The notes: generated from the letters alone by a model not told the origin. 64,000 nucleotides of DNA from Bacillus sp. FSL K6-3431 (GCF_038002605.1 NZ_JBBOCT010000001.1:3472001-3536000), one strand, 5' to 3'; shown: positions 40,097 to 49,650, counted from the first letter of the stretch. Program-made: numbers and translations.

Positions 40097-40642
40097 TTGA
40101 AGTTGGTTGCAATAGTTGGTAGTTTACGGAAAGATTCTTATAATAAAAAGCTTGCTTCTTTTATGAAGGAACATTTTCAAAATAGGGTTGAGATTGAGAT
40201 TCTGCCGATTGAAGAGATTCCGATGTACAACCAAGACAAAGAACTCACGCCACCCGATGTTGTTATAGACATCAAAAGTAAAATTGCTGCCAGTGATGGG
40301 GTGTTAATAGTAACACCCGAGTATAATCACTCAATTCCTGGCGTATTGAAAAATGCAATTGACTGGTTTTCTAGGGTAGATAAAGTAATGGTTAATAAAC
40401 CAGTCATGGTTGTTGGTGGATCTGGAGGTGCCTTAGGTACAGTACGCGCGCAAATGCAACTACGACAAATCTTGAATTCACCCGGAGTATCGGCACTTAC
40501 CTTACCAGGTAATGAGGTATTTATCGGAGCGATCCATGAAAGGCTGGATCAATCCGGAAAACTTATTCACGAACCTACCATCAACTTCTTAAATACAGTA
40601 ATGGAAAACTTTATTGATTGGATACAAAAAACGAATAACTGA
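40097..40642 (+). CDS. NADPH-dependent FMN reductase
   Basis: A 181-residue flavodoxin-like protein of the YhdA/ChrR (azoreductase-type) family: an N-terminal VAIVGSLRKDSYN phosphate-binding loop, the TPEYNHSIPGVLKNAIDW motif that binds flavin, and a GGSGGALGTVRAQ segment. It should reduce quinones, azo dyes or chromate with NADPH. TTG 40097 is chosen because GAGGTG ends 6 bases before it; the GTG at 40088 is part of that ribosome site. It is divergent from the ABC exporter operon across the operator region. Confidence 0.9.
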   Translation: MKLVAIVGSLRKDSYNKKLASFMKEHFQNRVEIEILPIEEIPMYNQDKELTPPDVVIDIKSKIAASDGVLIVTPEYNHSIPGVLKNAIDWFSRVDKVMVNKPVMVVGGSGGALGTVRAQMQLRQILNSPGVSALTLPGNEVFIGAIHERLDQSGKLIHEPTINFLNTVMENFIDWIQKTNN

Positions 40643-40764
40643 TTATTTGAATGGCATGCAGGCTATCTGTATGCTTTTTTAGTCTTTTGTTTAGCATAGA
40701 TGATTAATAAAAAGGGAATATAAGTACTGTAGCAAACTCCATAAAACACAAGGGGGCTAATGGA

Positions 40765-42702
40765 ATGAATAAATCATTTAAACGTTTCTATTCATATTTA
40801 GCATCCGCATTTTTCATGGTGAATCAGGCTTTTGAAATGAGGAAAGCACCTATACCGTGGATAAAAGCGATTAGCGCAGGAGTGTGTGCCGCACTGCCAC
40901 CTTTAATTGGATTATTAGTTGGGAATCTACAATATGGTTTGTTAGCTGGCATTGGAAGTTTCACTTATTTATATATATTTAATGAACCATATGCTCAAAG
41001 AGCCAAGAAATTGCTATGTGTATTACTCGGAATGAGTTTAGCCGTAGGGTTAGGGACTCTATTTGCTCCTTTACCAATCCTATCAGCTGTCACCGTGGGG
41101 ATGATTGGGGCAATCGGGACATTTATCTTTGGAGCGTTAAAAATTCCAGGACCTGCTGCAATCTTTTTTATTTTAGGTTTTTCCATGGCTACTGGTATGC
41201 CAATTGATCCAACTCTTGCTCTTATGCGTGGGGGACTTGTTTTTCTAGGTGGTGTCTTAGCATGGTTGATCGGAATGGCAGGCAGATTGATAGAACCTCA
41301 TGGACCAGAGAAGAAAGCTATGAAAGGGGTTTGTCAGGAGTTAGCTTCACTTTTAGAGTCAGTCGGAACAGAAGACTTTCCTGAGGCGAGATGGAAAACG
41401 GTTCTACAAATGAAAACAGCAGATGATACCCTTTTAGCTGGGTACAGTTCTTGGCGCACTTCTAACCTTTATAAACGATTGTTTCTACTAAATCACCAAG
41501 CTAACTCAATATTGTTGGATATATTCAAATTTGATTCACAAGATAGTCCGACACTTCCCCCAGAATTAAGTCAGTCAGTCCGAGATTTAGCAGAGGTTAT
41601 TGAAAATAGGAATAAAAGGAATGGATTAAAAATGTCTAATTTTCAACATGAGAATGAAGATGTCCGACATTTATTTTTAAAAATTGATGATGCTTATCTT
41701 CTTATGTCTGAACCAGTTTCTCAACTTAATGGAGAAATGAAGATTTCCAAGCCATCCTTAAAAACTGTTCTTGGAGGAGCACTTGATCATAATTCAATTG
41801 TTCTATTAAATGCGATAAGATATGGGATTGTCCTAACAATAGCTGCTATCATCGCCTTTTCTTTTGACTTTAATCGTTCCTATTGGATTATTTTATCTTG
41901 TGCAGCTGTCATGTTGGGATCTACTGTCATGGCAACTTTCCATCGCGCGATTCAAAGGACATTTGGGACAATCATTGGCATTCTTGCGGCGAGTCTTATT
42001 CTTTCGCTGGAGCCTACAGGAATGGTAATCATTACTCTCATCATGATAATGACTTTCTTCACCGAGCTTTTTATTGGGAAAAATTATGCGATTGCTGTAA
42101 TGTTTATTACGCCAAACGCTTTGCTACTTGCAGAAAGCACAACACGGATGCATAATGTTAGCTATTTTGCCACAACGAGAATTACGGATATTTTCATGGG
42201 CTGTGTGATAGGTTTAATAGGGACAATATTGCTTGGTAGGCGGTCCGCCTCGAGTCGTCTTCCTCGCTCAATAGCCAGGACAATCCGAAGCCAAACACAA
42301 TTGCTCCTCATGTTGTTTTCAGAAAAAAGAAGTGATTTGTCGTGTGAAGAAATCAGAGAGCAAGAAATGCAAACGAATCTTACTAATTTAAAAATTTTAT
42401 ATTCAACAGCTCTTGGTGAGATTCCAACTAATATCACAATGGGAAATCTCAGACCTGCTATCACTTCTATTGAACATATTGGATATTTGCTTCACTACTA
42501 CTTGAAAATTTCTATATACTCTTCTTTATCTGATGAGGAGCTGGCACAATTAATGCTTGTTTTTGAAAATATGGCAATGGCTGCTGAGCAAAAACAGCCA
42601 CTTGCTAAAATGACAGTACCTTATTTAGAAAAATATCCACTTTTACAAAAGGAAACTTCAAACTTGCAGGAAGCACTTCAAATCTTCGGTACGAATAAAT
42701 GA
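40765..42702 (+). CDS. FUSC family membrane protein
   Basis: The 645-residue protein shows two blocks of about five to six hydrophobic segments (residues 30-175 and 350-480), each followed by a soluble domain. This is the layout of fusaric acid resistance and YccS/AaeB-like proteins, proposed to export aromatic acids. AAGGGGG precedes the ATG. It lies alone after the FMN reductase, 122 bases away. The substrate is not known. Confidence 0.85.
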   Translation: MNKSFKRFYSYLASAFFMVNQAFEMRKAPIPWIKAISAGVCAALPPLIGLLVGNLQYGLLAGIGSFTYLYIFNEPYAQRAKKLLCVLLGMSLAVGLGTLFAPLPILSAVTVGMIGAIGTFIFGALKIPGPAAIFFILGFSMATGMPIDPTLALMRGGLVFLGGVLAWLIGMAGRLIEPHGPEKKAMKGVCQELASLLESVGTEDFPEARWKTVLQMKTADDTLLAGYSSWRTSNLYKRLFLLNHQANSILLDIFKFDSQDSPTLPPELSQSVRDLAEVIENRNKRNGLKMSNFQHENEDVRHLFLKIDDAYLLMSEPVSQLNGEMKISKPSLKTVLGGALDHNSIVLLNAIRYGIVLTIAAIIAFSFDFNRSYWIILSCAAVMLGSTVMATFHRAIQRTFGTIIGILAASLILSLEPTGMVIITLIMIMTFFTELFIGKNYAIAVMFITPNALLLAESTTRMHNVSYFATTRITDIFMGCVIGLIGTILLGRRSASSRLPRSIARTIRSQTQLLLMLFSEKRSDLSCEEIREQEMQTNLTNLKILYSTALGEIPTNITMGNLRPAITSIEHIGYLLHYYLKISIYSSLSDEELAQLMLVFENMAMAAEQKQPLAKMTVPYLEKYPLLQKETSNLQEALQIFGTNK

Positions 42703-42798
42703 TTGTGGGAAGAACTCCATAAATACATAAAACCTGCCCTAAATAAAGCGTCCATTTTTATCGTCTTATTTAGAATATGGGATGGGACGATGCCTTTA

Positions 42799-43104
42799 TT
42801 ATTTTAAAGGTCCATTATTTATTTCAGTTAAGCTCGTATTTATGTCAAATATTTTTGCATTTACGTTTTTTACGCCAAATCCGCTTAAGCGTTTTAAATG
42901 TTTGGCTAGGTATTTTTCAGCATCCTCTTTTGTTTCAAAGGCATAAATTCCACCGGCTTCGTTAGTTTGAGCATTTTCAGTCCAAATTTTCCAAAGGAAT
43001 CCGTTTTCCTCATTGATGCTTTTCGTTAAATCGGAAAAAGCGGCGGTCATTTCTTCACCAAACGGCCCAGTATGAGTGAAATCCATCTGTAAAATATATG
43101 CCAT
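42799..43104 (-). CDS. YdhR-family monooxygenase-like protein
   Basis: A 101-residue dimeric alpha-beta barrel of the YdhR type, beginning MAYILQMDFTHTGPFGEEM with a later ENGFLWKIWTEN and GGIYAFETKEDAEKYL. YdhR-like proteins resemble cofactor-free monooxygenases, but activity is mostly unproven. ATG 43104 has AAAGGAGC upstream; the longer frame adds eight residues without a site. Confidence 0.85.
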   Translation of the reverse strand: MAYILQMDFTHTGPFGEEMTAAFSDLTKSINEENGFLWKIWTENAQTNEAGGIYAFETKEDAEKYLAKHLKRLSGFGVKNVNAKIFDINTSLTEINNGPLK

Positions 43105-43191
43105 GTTTATACGCTCCTTTTTACTCATGTTAGTTGTACAATCTAATATCCCATTGTTGTAAGGTAACTTTGGCGTTTGTAAAGAAGAATC

Positions 43192-43275
43192 AGAGTTACG
43201 GAATTACCCTCTAAAGTTACGGGAATATTTCTAAAATCACGGAATAAATGACCAAAGCTACGGAGTAGGCTGACT
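43192..43275. repeat. Four imperfect tandem copies of a 20-21-bp unit
   Basis: The core (G/A)(T/C)(T/C)ACGG recurs with starts at 43195, 43216, 43236 and 43257, a spacing of 21, 20 and 21 bases, and each copy is preceded by AAA or AGA. The array sits in the gene-free gap between the YdhR-like and DsbA-family genes. Confidence 0.72.
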
Positions 43276-43399
43276 TACACTAATATAGTGGCGTGGAAGT
43301 CATTACTCTCCATAAGAATTCCATGCTAAAAGGATTTACTTGCATGAAAAAAAGCTTTTATCCAATAAGTGATTCATATTTTCAACGTATATAGATTAA

Positions 43400-44320
43400 T
43401 TATTTCTTTTCGATATATTTTTCACCGAGAACTTCTTTTAGCTCATACGTATCAGCCGAAAGTTCTTTTTGAATAAAACCGTCAAACTCTTTTTGCTCAA
43501 TATCGTACATTACTTCGATTTCCTTCGAAAATAATAATTCCTCTTTTTTTAGTAGCTCAGCAAGGGGAGATTGTTGCTTTGGATGTAGTAGCTCCTCATC
43601 CTGAGAGAGAACCTGTTTTAATCCATTCACGTAGTAATCTAGTGATCTAGCCCCGACTATTTTGACACCTTTATTATCTTGATTGACCATGATAATAGAT
43701 GGAAAACCACGTACACCAAGACTTCTAGCAAGCGTAAAGTCTTCATTCAATAACTGATGACCTTTTTCAAGATGTGCTTCTTTAACAATATCTGCACCGT
43801 TGAGACCAAGTTGATTAATCACATCAATCATTTGCTGATCTTCCGCAATGTTTTTGTTAAAAGCAAAGAGAGATTCTCGAATCCGACGGAGGAATACCGT
43901 TGCTAATTTATCATCTTGCTTTTGAATGATTTTATAGACACGAGAAGGAGGGAAGGATGATTGGATCGGATTTTCGAACCAAACTGTTCCATCAATCGGC
44001 ATGCGGGATTGTTCACCAACTTCTTGCCAATGGCCAGCAACATCGGCAGTTCCTGAAATACCATTACTTACATCGGCAAAACCATCCCAATTCTCCAATA
44101 ATCCTCCCATGACTGTTTGAATATTGAAATGGTGACCATACTGCTCTTCGAACTTACGAAGCACAGGCTCAAGTGCCCAACAGTGTGAACAGATTGGGTC
44201 AGTAACATAATAAAGTGTAATGGTTTTCTTAGGTTTATTTAGGTCGATGAATTCCATTTCTCCATTTCCAGCTTCCCCGCAAATACCCGTCTCTAAGTCG
44301 CATATCATATTATTTTTCAT
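43400..44320 (-). CDS. DsbA-family thioredoxin-fold protein
   Basis: The 306-residue cytoplasmic-looking protein has a thioredoxin fold with the active-site motif DPICSHCWALEP (C-S-H-C) near residue 43 and a cis-proline region VRGFPSIIMV. This layout with a long C-terminal helical domain resembles the FrnE/SpxH (YjbH) branch, whose Bacillus member adapts Spx to ClpXP. An N-terminal CDLETGICGEAG stretch with two extra Cys is unusual. It follows an HxlR-type regulator by 21 bases and is probably in one operon with it. Confidence 0.82.
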   Translation of the reverse strand: MKNNMICDLETGICGEAGNGEMEFIDLNKPKKTITLYYVTDPICSHCWALEPVLRKFEEQYGHHFNIQTVMGGLLENWDGFADVSNGISGTADVAGHWQEVGEQSRMPIDGTVWFENPIQSSFPPSRVYKIIQKQDDKLATVFLRRIRESLFAFNKNIAEDQQMIDVINQLGLNGADIVKEAHLEKGHQLLNEDFTLARSLGVRGFPSIIMVNQDNKGVKIVGARSLDYYVNGLKQVLSQDEELLHPKQQSPLAELLKKEELLFSKEIEVMYDIEQKEFDGFIQKELSADTYELKEVLGEKYIEKK

Positions 44321-44341
44321 TAATAGCCACTCCTTGTTTAT

Positions 44342-44671
44342 TTATTTTGTAATTTGTTGATATTGCTGCGCCCATTCTTGAATGGGCTTAAGTGCCTGTG
44401 CAAGTGATTGCCCTTTTATTGTTAATTCATAAGAGATGATAACAGGGGATAATCCAATCACCTTTTTGTCAACCAAGCCGTGCTCACTAAGTTCAGATAA
44501 CTTCATAGAGAGTGCCCTTGGTGTAATGTCTGTAAGATCTCTTTTGATATCAGAAAAGTGAGCTGTACTATCCTTGCAAAGGGATAAATAATGGATGATA
44601 AGCCCATTCCACTTTCTCCCGAGAATTTGAAAGGAGGACTCTAAATAGGGACAAATGTTAATATTAATCAC
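44342..44671 (-). CDS. HxlR-family regulator upstream of the DsbA-family gene
   Basis: The 109-residue winged-helix protein has an early Cys (NICPYLESSFQILGRKWNGLI) and the HxlR motif TPRALSMKLSELSEHGLVDK. Cys-containing HxlR proteins often sense quinones, aldehydes or thiol stress. It heads the two-gene unit with the DsbA-family gene, so it likely controls a thiol-stress response. Confidence 0.87.
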   Translation of the reverse strand: MININICPYLESSFQILGRKWNGLIIHYLSLCKDSTAHFSDIKRDLTDITPRALSMKLSELSEHGLVDKKVIGLSPVIISYELTIKGQSLAQALKPIQEWAQQYQQITK

Positions 44672-44807
44672 CTCTTTGTATAATAATTATATCAGATATA
44701 AAAAGTATATCAAATAAGCGGATTATTTTTTGTTATTTCACGCTTTAGTTTATCTGTAATTAAATTGGGTAACATATATTAGAGACTTCTTAAGGAGGTA
44801 ATTTTCA

Positions 44808-45134
44808 ATGAATCCAACGTATGAGTCATGTTTAAAAGCTTGTCTGGATTGTCTAGAAGCTTGCAATCATTGCTATGATGCCTGTTTGAAGGAAGATAAT
44901 GTTAAGATGATGGAACAATGTATTAGGATGGACAGAGATTGTGCAGATATGTGTGTATTTGCTGCCAGAGTAATGCAGACAAATAGCCCGTTCGTAAAAG
45001 AAATTTGCCAATTATGTTCTGATATTTGTGAGGCATGTGGTAATGAATGTAAGAAGCATGACCATGACCACTGTCAACGATGTGCTGATGCGTGCTTTAT
45101 ATGTGCAGAAGCATGTAGGAACATGGTGGCGTAA
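44808..45134 (+). CDS. Four-helix-bundle copper-storage protein (Csp3-like, YhjQ type)
   Basis: A 108-residue protein with 19 cysteines, mostly in CxxxC or CxxC spacing along helices (CLKACLDCLEAC, CQRCADACFICAEAC), plus a His-rich turn (KKHDHDHC). This is the pattern of cytosolic Csp3, which binds many Cu(I) ions inside a four-helix bundle; length equals Bacillus YhjQ as I recall it. AAGGAGG precedes the ATG. No signal peptide is present, so it acts in the cytoplasm. Confidence 0.9.
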   Translation: MNPTYESCLKACLDCLEACNHCYDACLKEDNVKMMEQCIRMDRDCADMCVFAARVMQTNSPFVKEICQLCSDICEACGNECKKHDHDHCQRCADACFICAEACRNMVA

Positions 45135-45191
45135 AAAGTACGGTCGAAATGAATGATATAATTCTCCGATGGACAATCCTATATGTAAAAT

Positions 45192-45240
45192 AAAACTACT
45201 TGTTCTCCACTCATAAGGGAGCGGAAAACAAGTAGTTTTA
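45192..45240. terminator. Bidirectional terminator between csp and hxlB
   Basis: AAAACTACTTGTT pairs with AACAAGTAGTTTT, serving the convergent copper-storage gene and the hxlAB operon. Confidence 0.88.
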
Positions 45241-45256
45241 TTTATAATATGAACAT

Positions 45257-45814
45257 TTATTCTAAATTAGCGTGTCTACCGTACATCTTCTTTGAATTTA
45301 ATTCTTTCTTTTCCATGAACCTTAAAATAATGGAATCGTAGAAAAGTAAGAGACTTTGTTCAAAGAGGGTGCCCATTGGTTGGATAGACTTGGCCCCGGA
45401 GTTTTCCCCCGATTTTGTTTGAGCGGGGATTTCAATAATGATGTCCGCCAATTGTCCAATCAATGATGTGGGATTAATCGTTACAGCAACAATCATAGCG
45501 CCAATGCTTTTTGCTTTTTCTGCCATGGAAACAAGACTTTTCGTTTCACCAGAACCAGAACCGACGATGAAAATATCGTCTTGTTCTAGATTCGGTGTGA
45601 CTGTCTCACCAACGACATATGGTTCTAGTCCAACATGCATCATACGCATAGCAAATGACTTCGCCATAAAACCTGAACGACCTGCTCCAGCGACAAATAC
45701 CTTTTTCGCTTTCAAAATACCATCAACGAGCTGTTCCGCTTCGGAATCATTAATCAGTTCGGCTGTACGTTGGAGTTCTTTTAAAATTTCTTTTGTAAAC
45801 TGAGTAGTCTTCAT
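45257..45814 (-). CDS. hxlB: 6-phospho-3-hexuloisomerase
   Basis: HxlB converts 3-hexulose-6-phosphate to fructose-6-phosphate, the second step of the ribulose monophosphate route that removes formaldehyde. The 185-residue SIS-domain protein has VFVAGAGRSGFMAKSFAMRM and VGSGSGETKSLV sugar-phosphate loops. It starts 2 bases after hxlA ends, so translation is coupled. Confidence 0.94.
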   Translation of the reverse strand: MKTTQFTKEILKELQRTAELINDSEAEQLVDGILKAKKVFVAGAGRSGFMAKSFAMRMMHVGLEPYVVGETVTPNLEQDDIFIVGSGSGETKSLVSMAEKAKSIGAMIVAVTINPTSLIGQLADIIIEIPAQTKSGENSGAKSIQPMGTLFEQSLLLFYDSIILRFMEKKELNSKKMYGRHANLE

Positions 45815-45816
45815 GG

Positions 45817-46461
45817 TTATACGGTAGCAGCCGCTTCTTTAATGAGCTGTTGTATTTCCGCCGCTGCGGCTTTTTTATCATCTTTGCTTGTAATGCCACC
45901 GCCAACAATAACTAAATCTGGCTGCGCTGTAAGCACTTCTGGCAAAGTTTCTAATTTAATCCCTCCGGCAATAGCCGTTTTCGCATTTTTGACAACGCTT
46001 TTAATTGCACGCAAGTCTTCAAGTGAGTCTTGACCAACAGCTTGTAAATCATAGCCAGTATGTACGCAAATATAATCAACACCTAGTGCATCCAATTCTT
46101 GAGCGCGACCTTTGATATCTTTCACTGCAATTAAATCTGCTAGGATTTCTTTTCCTTGTTTTTTCGCCTCTTCTACTGCACCTTTGATAGATTCGTCTTC
46201 TGCTGCACCAAGGATTGTAACGATATCAGCACCAGCTGCAGATGCTTTCATCACTTCATATCCTGCCGCATCCATAATTTTCACATCAGCAAGGACAGTT
46301 AAATGTGGAAATGCTTCTTTTAATTCCTTTACTGCTCTATGACCTTCACTATTAATAATAGGTGTGCCGATTTCGACAACATCGATATATGCTTGAACCT
46401 CATTCACTAATTCTATTGCCTCTGGAATATTTACTAGATCTAATGCTAATTGTAATTTCAT
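45817..46461 (-). CDS. hxlA: 3-hexulose-6-phosphate synthase
   Basis: HxlA condenses formaldehyde with ribulose-5-phosphate. The 214-residue TIM barrel belongs to the OMP decarboxylase suprafamily, with LALDLVN, VEIGTPII, ADVKIMDAAGYE and a late AIAGGIKLET phosphate loop. It is first of the hxlA-hxlB pair and follows hxlR in the same direction, 232 bases downstream, with a terminator between, so it has its own promoter. Confidence 0.95.
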   Translation of the reverse strand: MKLQLALDLVNIPEAIELVNEVQAYIDVVEIGTPIINSEGHRAVKELKEAFPHLTVLADVKIMDAAGYEVMKASAAGADIVTILGAAEDESIKGAVEEAKKQGKEILADLIAVKDIKGRAQELDALGVDYICVHTGYDLQAVGQDSLEDLRAIKSVVKNAKTAIAGGIKLETLPEVLTAQPDLVIVGGGITSKDDKKAAAAEIQQLIKEAAATV

Positions 46462-46652
46462 AACTTAGTTAGCTCCCTTACTAGTTTTTTTAATACCTAT
46501 ATTCAGTCTAATGCTTCATATGTAATAAAGTAAGTACGCACATTAATCTCACATAGTGTGGAAAAGTATACTGTCTGAGGTGAAGGTAACTCGTTTCAGG
46601 AAGCCGAGATATTTAGGAATCAGAAGGCTTAAATCCTAAAGAAGAATCGAGA

Positions 46653-46684
46653 TAAAAAACCATGCGCGATGTTTCAACGCATGG
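46653..46684 (-). terminator. Terminator after hxlR
   Basis: On the minus strand CCATGCG pairs with CGCATGG and is followed by TTTTTTA, separating hxlR from hxlAB. Confidence 0.83.
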
Positions 46685-46693
46685 ATTAGTGGT

Positions 46694-47068
46694 TTAGTTG
46701 GTAGATCCAGTGAATGTAGCCACATCATCAATTTTTTCTTCGGTAAAAGTTTTATAGTTTTTGCCCCAGCTATACATCGATTCAAGAATGGGCATTAATG
46801 TTTGTCCTTGTTCAGTCAATGAATATTCAACTTTTGGAGGCACAACAGGGTAAACCTCTCGGTGAATGATAAAATCCGATTCAAGTTCGCGCAATTGATT
46901 TACAAGCATTCTCTGAGTAATTCCCGGGATGAGTTTTTTTAATTCATTAAACCGTTTCGTGCCTTCTTTACCTAAATACCATAGAATAAGCATCTTCCAT
47001 TTACCGCCTATAACAGCAAGTGTTAGCTCTTTTTCACAGTTGAACTCTTTAGCGCAAATACGACCCAT
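46694..47068 (-). CDS. hxlR: HxlR, activator of the formaldehyde (RuMP) operon
   Basis: A 124-residue winged-helix protein with [19 protein letters not shown] and [16 protein letters not shown], nearly the same as Bacillus subtilis HxlR. The conserved Cys near residue 9 is the formaldehyde-reactive residue described for HxlR. ATG 47068 has AAGGAGGAG upstream. Its place just before hxlAB fits its role as the formaldehyde-dependent activator of that operon. Confidence 0.93.
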   Translation of the reverse strand: MGRICAKEFNCEKELTLAVIGGKWKMLILWYLGKEGTKRFNELKKLIPGITQRMLVNQLRELESDFIIHREVYPVVPPKVEYSLTEQGQTLMPILESMYSWGKNYKTFTEEKIDDVATFTGSTN

Positions 47069-47206
47069 TTTTTCTCCTCCTTGGGATATCAAAATATATT
47101 TTTTAGACAATAAATATATATAATAGAGCCTCTTATTTTAGTGTACTACACAATCGGTACTGGTTATTGATTAGGGAACTCTTTATTAGTATTATTCTAT
47201 AAAAGT

Positions 47207-47251
47207 AAAACACCTTTTGTCGAATGGATCCATCCGACAGAAGGTGTTTTT
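47207..47251 (-). terminator. Terminator after the MFS drug transporter gene
   Basis: AAAACACCTTTTGTCG and CGACAGAAGGTGTTTT form a long stem that overlaps the stop codon of the minus-strand MFS gene. Confidence 0.85.
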
Positions 47252-48422
47252 AACTAAGTTGGTGAAGTTTGCTCGCTTGAGCTGTATAGAAGCGATATAG
47301 AACAAGAGCAATTAAGGATAAAATAATCCCCGAGATATAAGGTAGTCCAGCTGCGATTGAGAAGAGCCAGCCACCTAATGGCGGACCGATTATTCTTCCG
47401 AGCGAGTCGACGGAAGATAATAATCCAGTGGTACTACCATGTCCAGACGTCGAAGTTTTCGTTAATAATGCGGAAACGCTTGGACGAATAACGCCATTTC
47501 CAATTCCGAAGATCGTTAAAAAAATTGCAGCAGTTGTAAAGTTATTGACGAATAAGATAAGTCCGAAGCCGATAGCAGAAACGATAATTCCAATTTGAAT
47601 GACAAATCCCTCACCAAACTTTTTGGTCATCCTCCCAACTAATCCACCTTGAACAAAGGCTCCAGCTAATCCCATAATCATAAAGATATAGCCAAGTTTA
47701 ACTGTTCCTAATCCGGCCTTTTTAGCGGCATAATAAGCGAAAGTTGCTTCTAAGCCTGATAAGGATAAGGAAATAAATAATTGTAGCATGAATAAAACGG
47801 ATAACGATCCACTCATTGCCTGCCATAATGATGTTTTTTTAGAATTTTGCTGACCTCTACTTTCTTGTGGCAAAGATTCCTTAAGAAAAAACCACACAAG
47901 GAAAAAAGTGAGAAGGGATGAGGCTCCAGCGATATAAAAAGGCGTGCTTAAACTTACTTTTGAAAATATCCCGCCAATAGCTGGACCAAATACAAAACCT
48001 AGCCCAACAGCCGCGCCTACAATCCCCATTCCTTTGCCGCGGTCTTCAGGGGTTGTAATATCAGCTACATAAGCCATCACCGTTGGCATATTAGCGGAAG
48101 ATAAAAATCCGCCGATGATTCTAGCTGCAAATAGCATCCAAAGGGATGATGATGCTCCCATCAAGAAAAATGAAAGGGCAAGTCCAGAAATTCCAATCAT
48201 AATCACCGGTTTTCGGCCAATTCGGTCAGAAACACGTCCCCACATGGGCGCGAATAAAAGCTGCATGAGCGAATAAACAGCCATGAGCATGCCTAATTGT
48301 GTTGGAGAAGCACCTATATTTTCAGCATAAAAGGGTAGTACTGGGATAATAATACCAAAACCAACCATGACGAAAAACATGACGGCAAATAAGATTGGTA
48401 AGGCTCTTTTTGTTTCTAACAT
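47250..48422 (-). CDS. MFS multidrug/tetracycline-type efflux transporter
   Basis: The 390-residue product has 12 hydrophobic segments and the MFS motif A GRVSDRIGRKPVIM between helices 2 and 3, with antiporter motif C (GLGFVFGPAIGG) in helix 5, marking a proton-coupled drug exporter of the DHA1 type. ATG 48422 has GGAG 8 bases upstream; the GTG at 48431 lies in that site. It follows a padR gene by 24 bases and should be under its control. Confidence 0.9.
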   Translation of the reverse strand: MLETKRALPILFAVMFFVMVGFGIIIPVLPFYAENIGASPTQLGMLMAVYSLMQLLFAPMWGRVSDRIGRKPVIMIGISGLALSFFLMGASSSLWMLFAARIIGGFLSSANMPTVMAYVADITTPEDRGKGMGIVGAAVGLGFVFGPAIGGIFSKVSLSTPFYIAGASSLLTFFLVWFFLKESLPQESRGQQNSKKTSLWQAMSGSLSVLFMLQLFISLSLSGLEATFAYYAAKKAGLGTVKLGYIFMIMGLAGAFVQGGLVGRMTKKFGEGFVIQIGIIVSAIGFGLILFVNNFTTAAIFLTIFGIGNGVIRPSVSALLTKTSTSGHGSTTGLLSSVDSLGRIIGPPLGGWLFSIAAGLPYISGIILSLIALVLYRFYTAQASKLHQLS

Positions 48423-48446
48423 AATGGTCACTCCATTTCTCGATGG

Positions 48447-48962
48447 TTACTTGCTTGCTAGTGTTTGAATTGTTTCAGTTAAGAAAGATAGCTCAGCTTC
48501 CAACATTTTTTGCTTATGACGAATCGCAATGTTAACGCCGTTACTATGATCATGAATAGGCAATTGCATTAATACATGGTATTTATCCTGTAATTCTTGA
48601 TGCCTTTTATGTAAAGACTTAATTGTTTGATCTACTGGTAGATGGTCGAGAAACATCAAGCCAATGTCTCCTTCATAAAAAACAGTTTCGGCAGATGACA
48701 GGTTTTCAGATAATAAATCATAGAAATGTCCTATTCCATTCTCATTAATAGAATAAACTTTCCGTGGCGGGCGGTTGCCATCATATTCGATAGAAACGTC
48801 TATATAACCCTCCTTACTCAATTTATCGAGCAAAGAATAGGCTGTTGCTTTTTTCATATTCGTAATGAAAGTAAGGTTTCTTTCAATAAAGTCATGAATT
48901 TGATAACCGTGTTGGCTCTGTGTCATGAGTAATCCTAAAAGAAGTAAAGAACGATGCTCCAT
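48447..48962 (-). CDS. PadR-family regulator of the MFS gene
   Basis: A 171-residue PadR-type winged-helix regulator: LLLLGLLMTQSQHGYQIHDFIE, then KKATAYSLLDKLSKEGYI and a C-terminal coiled dimerisation region. ATG 48962 has AAGGAGG upstream, and the longer frame is rejected. The gene opens a two-gene operon with the MFS exporter, the usual arrangement for a substrate-derepressed pump. Confidence 0.9.
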   Translation of the reverse strand: MEHRSLLLLGLLMTQSQHGYQIHDFIERNLTFITNMKKATAYSLLDKLSKEGYIDVSIEYDGNRPPRKVYSINENGIGHFYDLLSENLSSAETVFYEGDIGLMFLDHLPVDQTIKSLHKRHQELQDKYHVLMQLPIHDHSNGVNIAIRHKQKMLEAELSFLTETIQTLASK

Positions 48963-49028
48963 AGTAATCCTCCTTAAATGCTTTATTGAACTGAGATAAT
49001 TATAATTATTAGATACATGAATAGTCAA

Positions 49029-49650
49029 CTTCTAACTATGCCGAGATTATACTTCGAAGTCCTAGAAATAGTTTTCATAAAAAGTTGATTACTTATTTTT
49101 CTATCATATTTTACCGATAGAGTATCGCTACTTCAATCATATGAAGGGCGTAGCCTATGATAGTGGGGAATTTTGGTTTTGCAAGAGGCTTTGCCTTTAA
49201 TATGATCAGTCTAATAAGTGATAAAGTTCGGTGTACGTGTGAAATTAGAAAGTATTTTAGAATACCGTACAAAAGTGATAGATGACGATGTATCCGAACG
49301 TCCAAAGAGATGTTCATCTCTCTGGGGAAGAAATATCACATTTCACTTATAAATTGAAATCATGATAACACAACCCAGAACAGAATTATTCTAAGCTCAC
49401 TAATGTTTACAAAAGTAAAAGTTCTCTTCAATTCAAGAAAGAGTTCCCGAAAATCAGACAAAAACTTTAAAAAGGGTCTTTTTGGTCAAGAAGTTTTTGT
49501 TTGCTAACAACAGGAGGAAAGAGTTACGATTGGTAAGGTTATCAGAAAAAATGCTGTGAAGGTGGCTCATTTTCAAATCATATCTGATATGTGATTTATT
49601 AGCATTTGGGACTGGGGGAAGAGTAAGGACTGCCCTAGACAGGATCATTT
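49029..49650. other. Gene-free interval of about 620 bases
   Basis: Open frames here are short, lack ribosome sites and resemble nothing I know. The stretch is AT-rich and borders a frameshifted gene, so it may be decayed accessory DNA. Confidence 0.5.

Noticed and set aside
49111..49317. 68-codon minus-strand frame in the gene-free gap
   Set aside because: It has no ribosome site and its composition looks like random AT-rich DNA.
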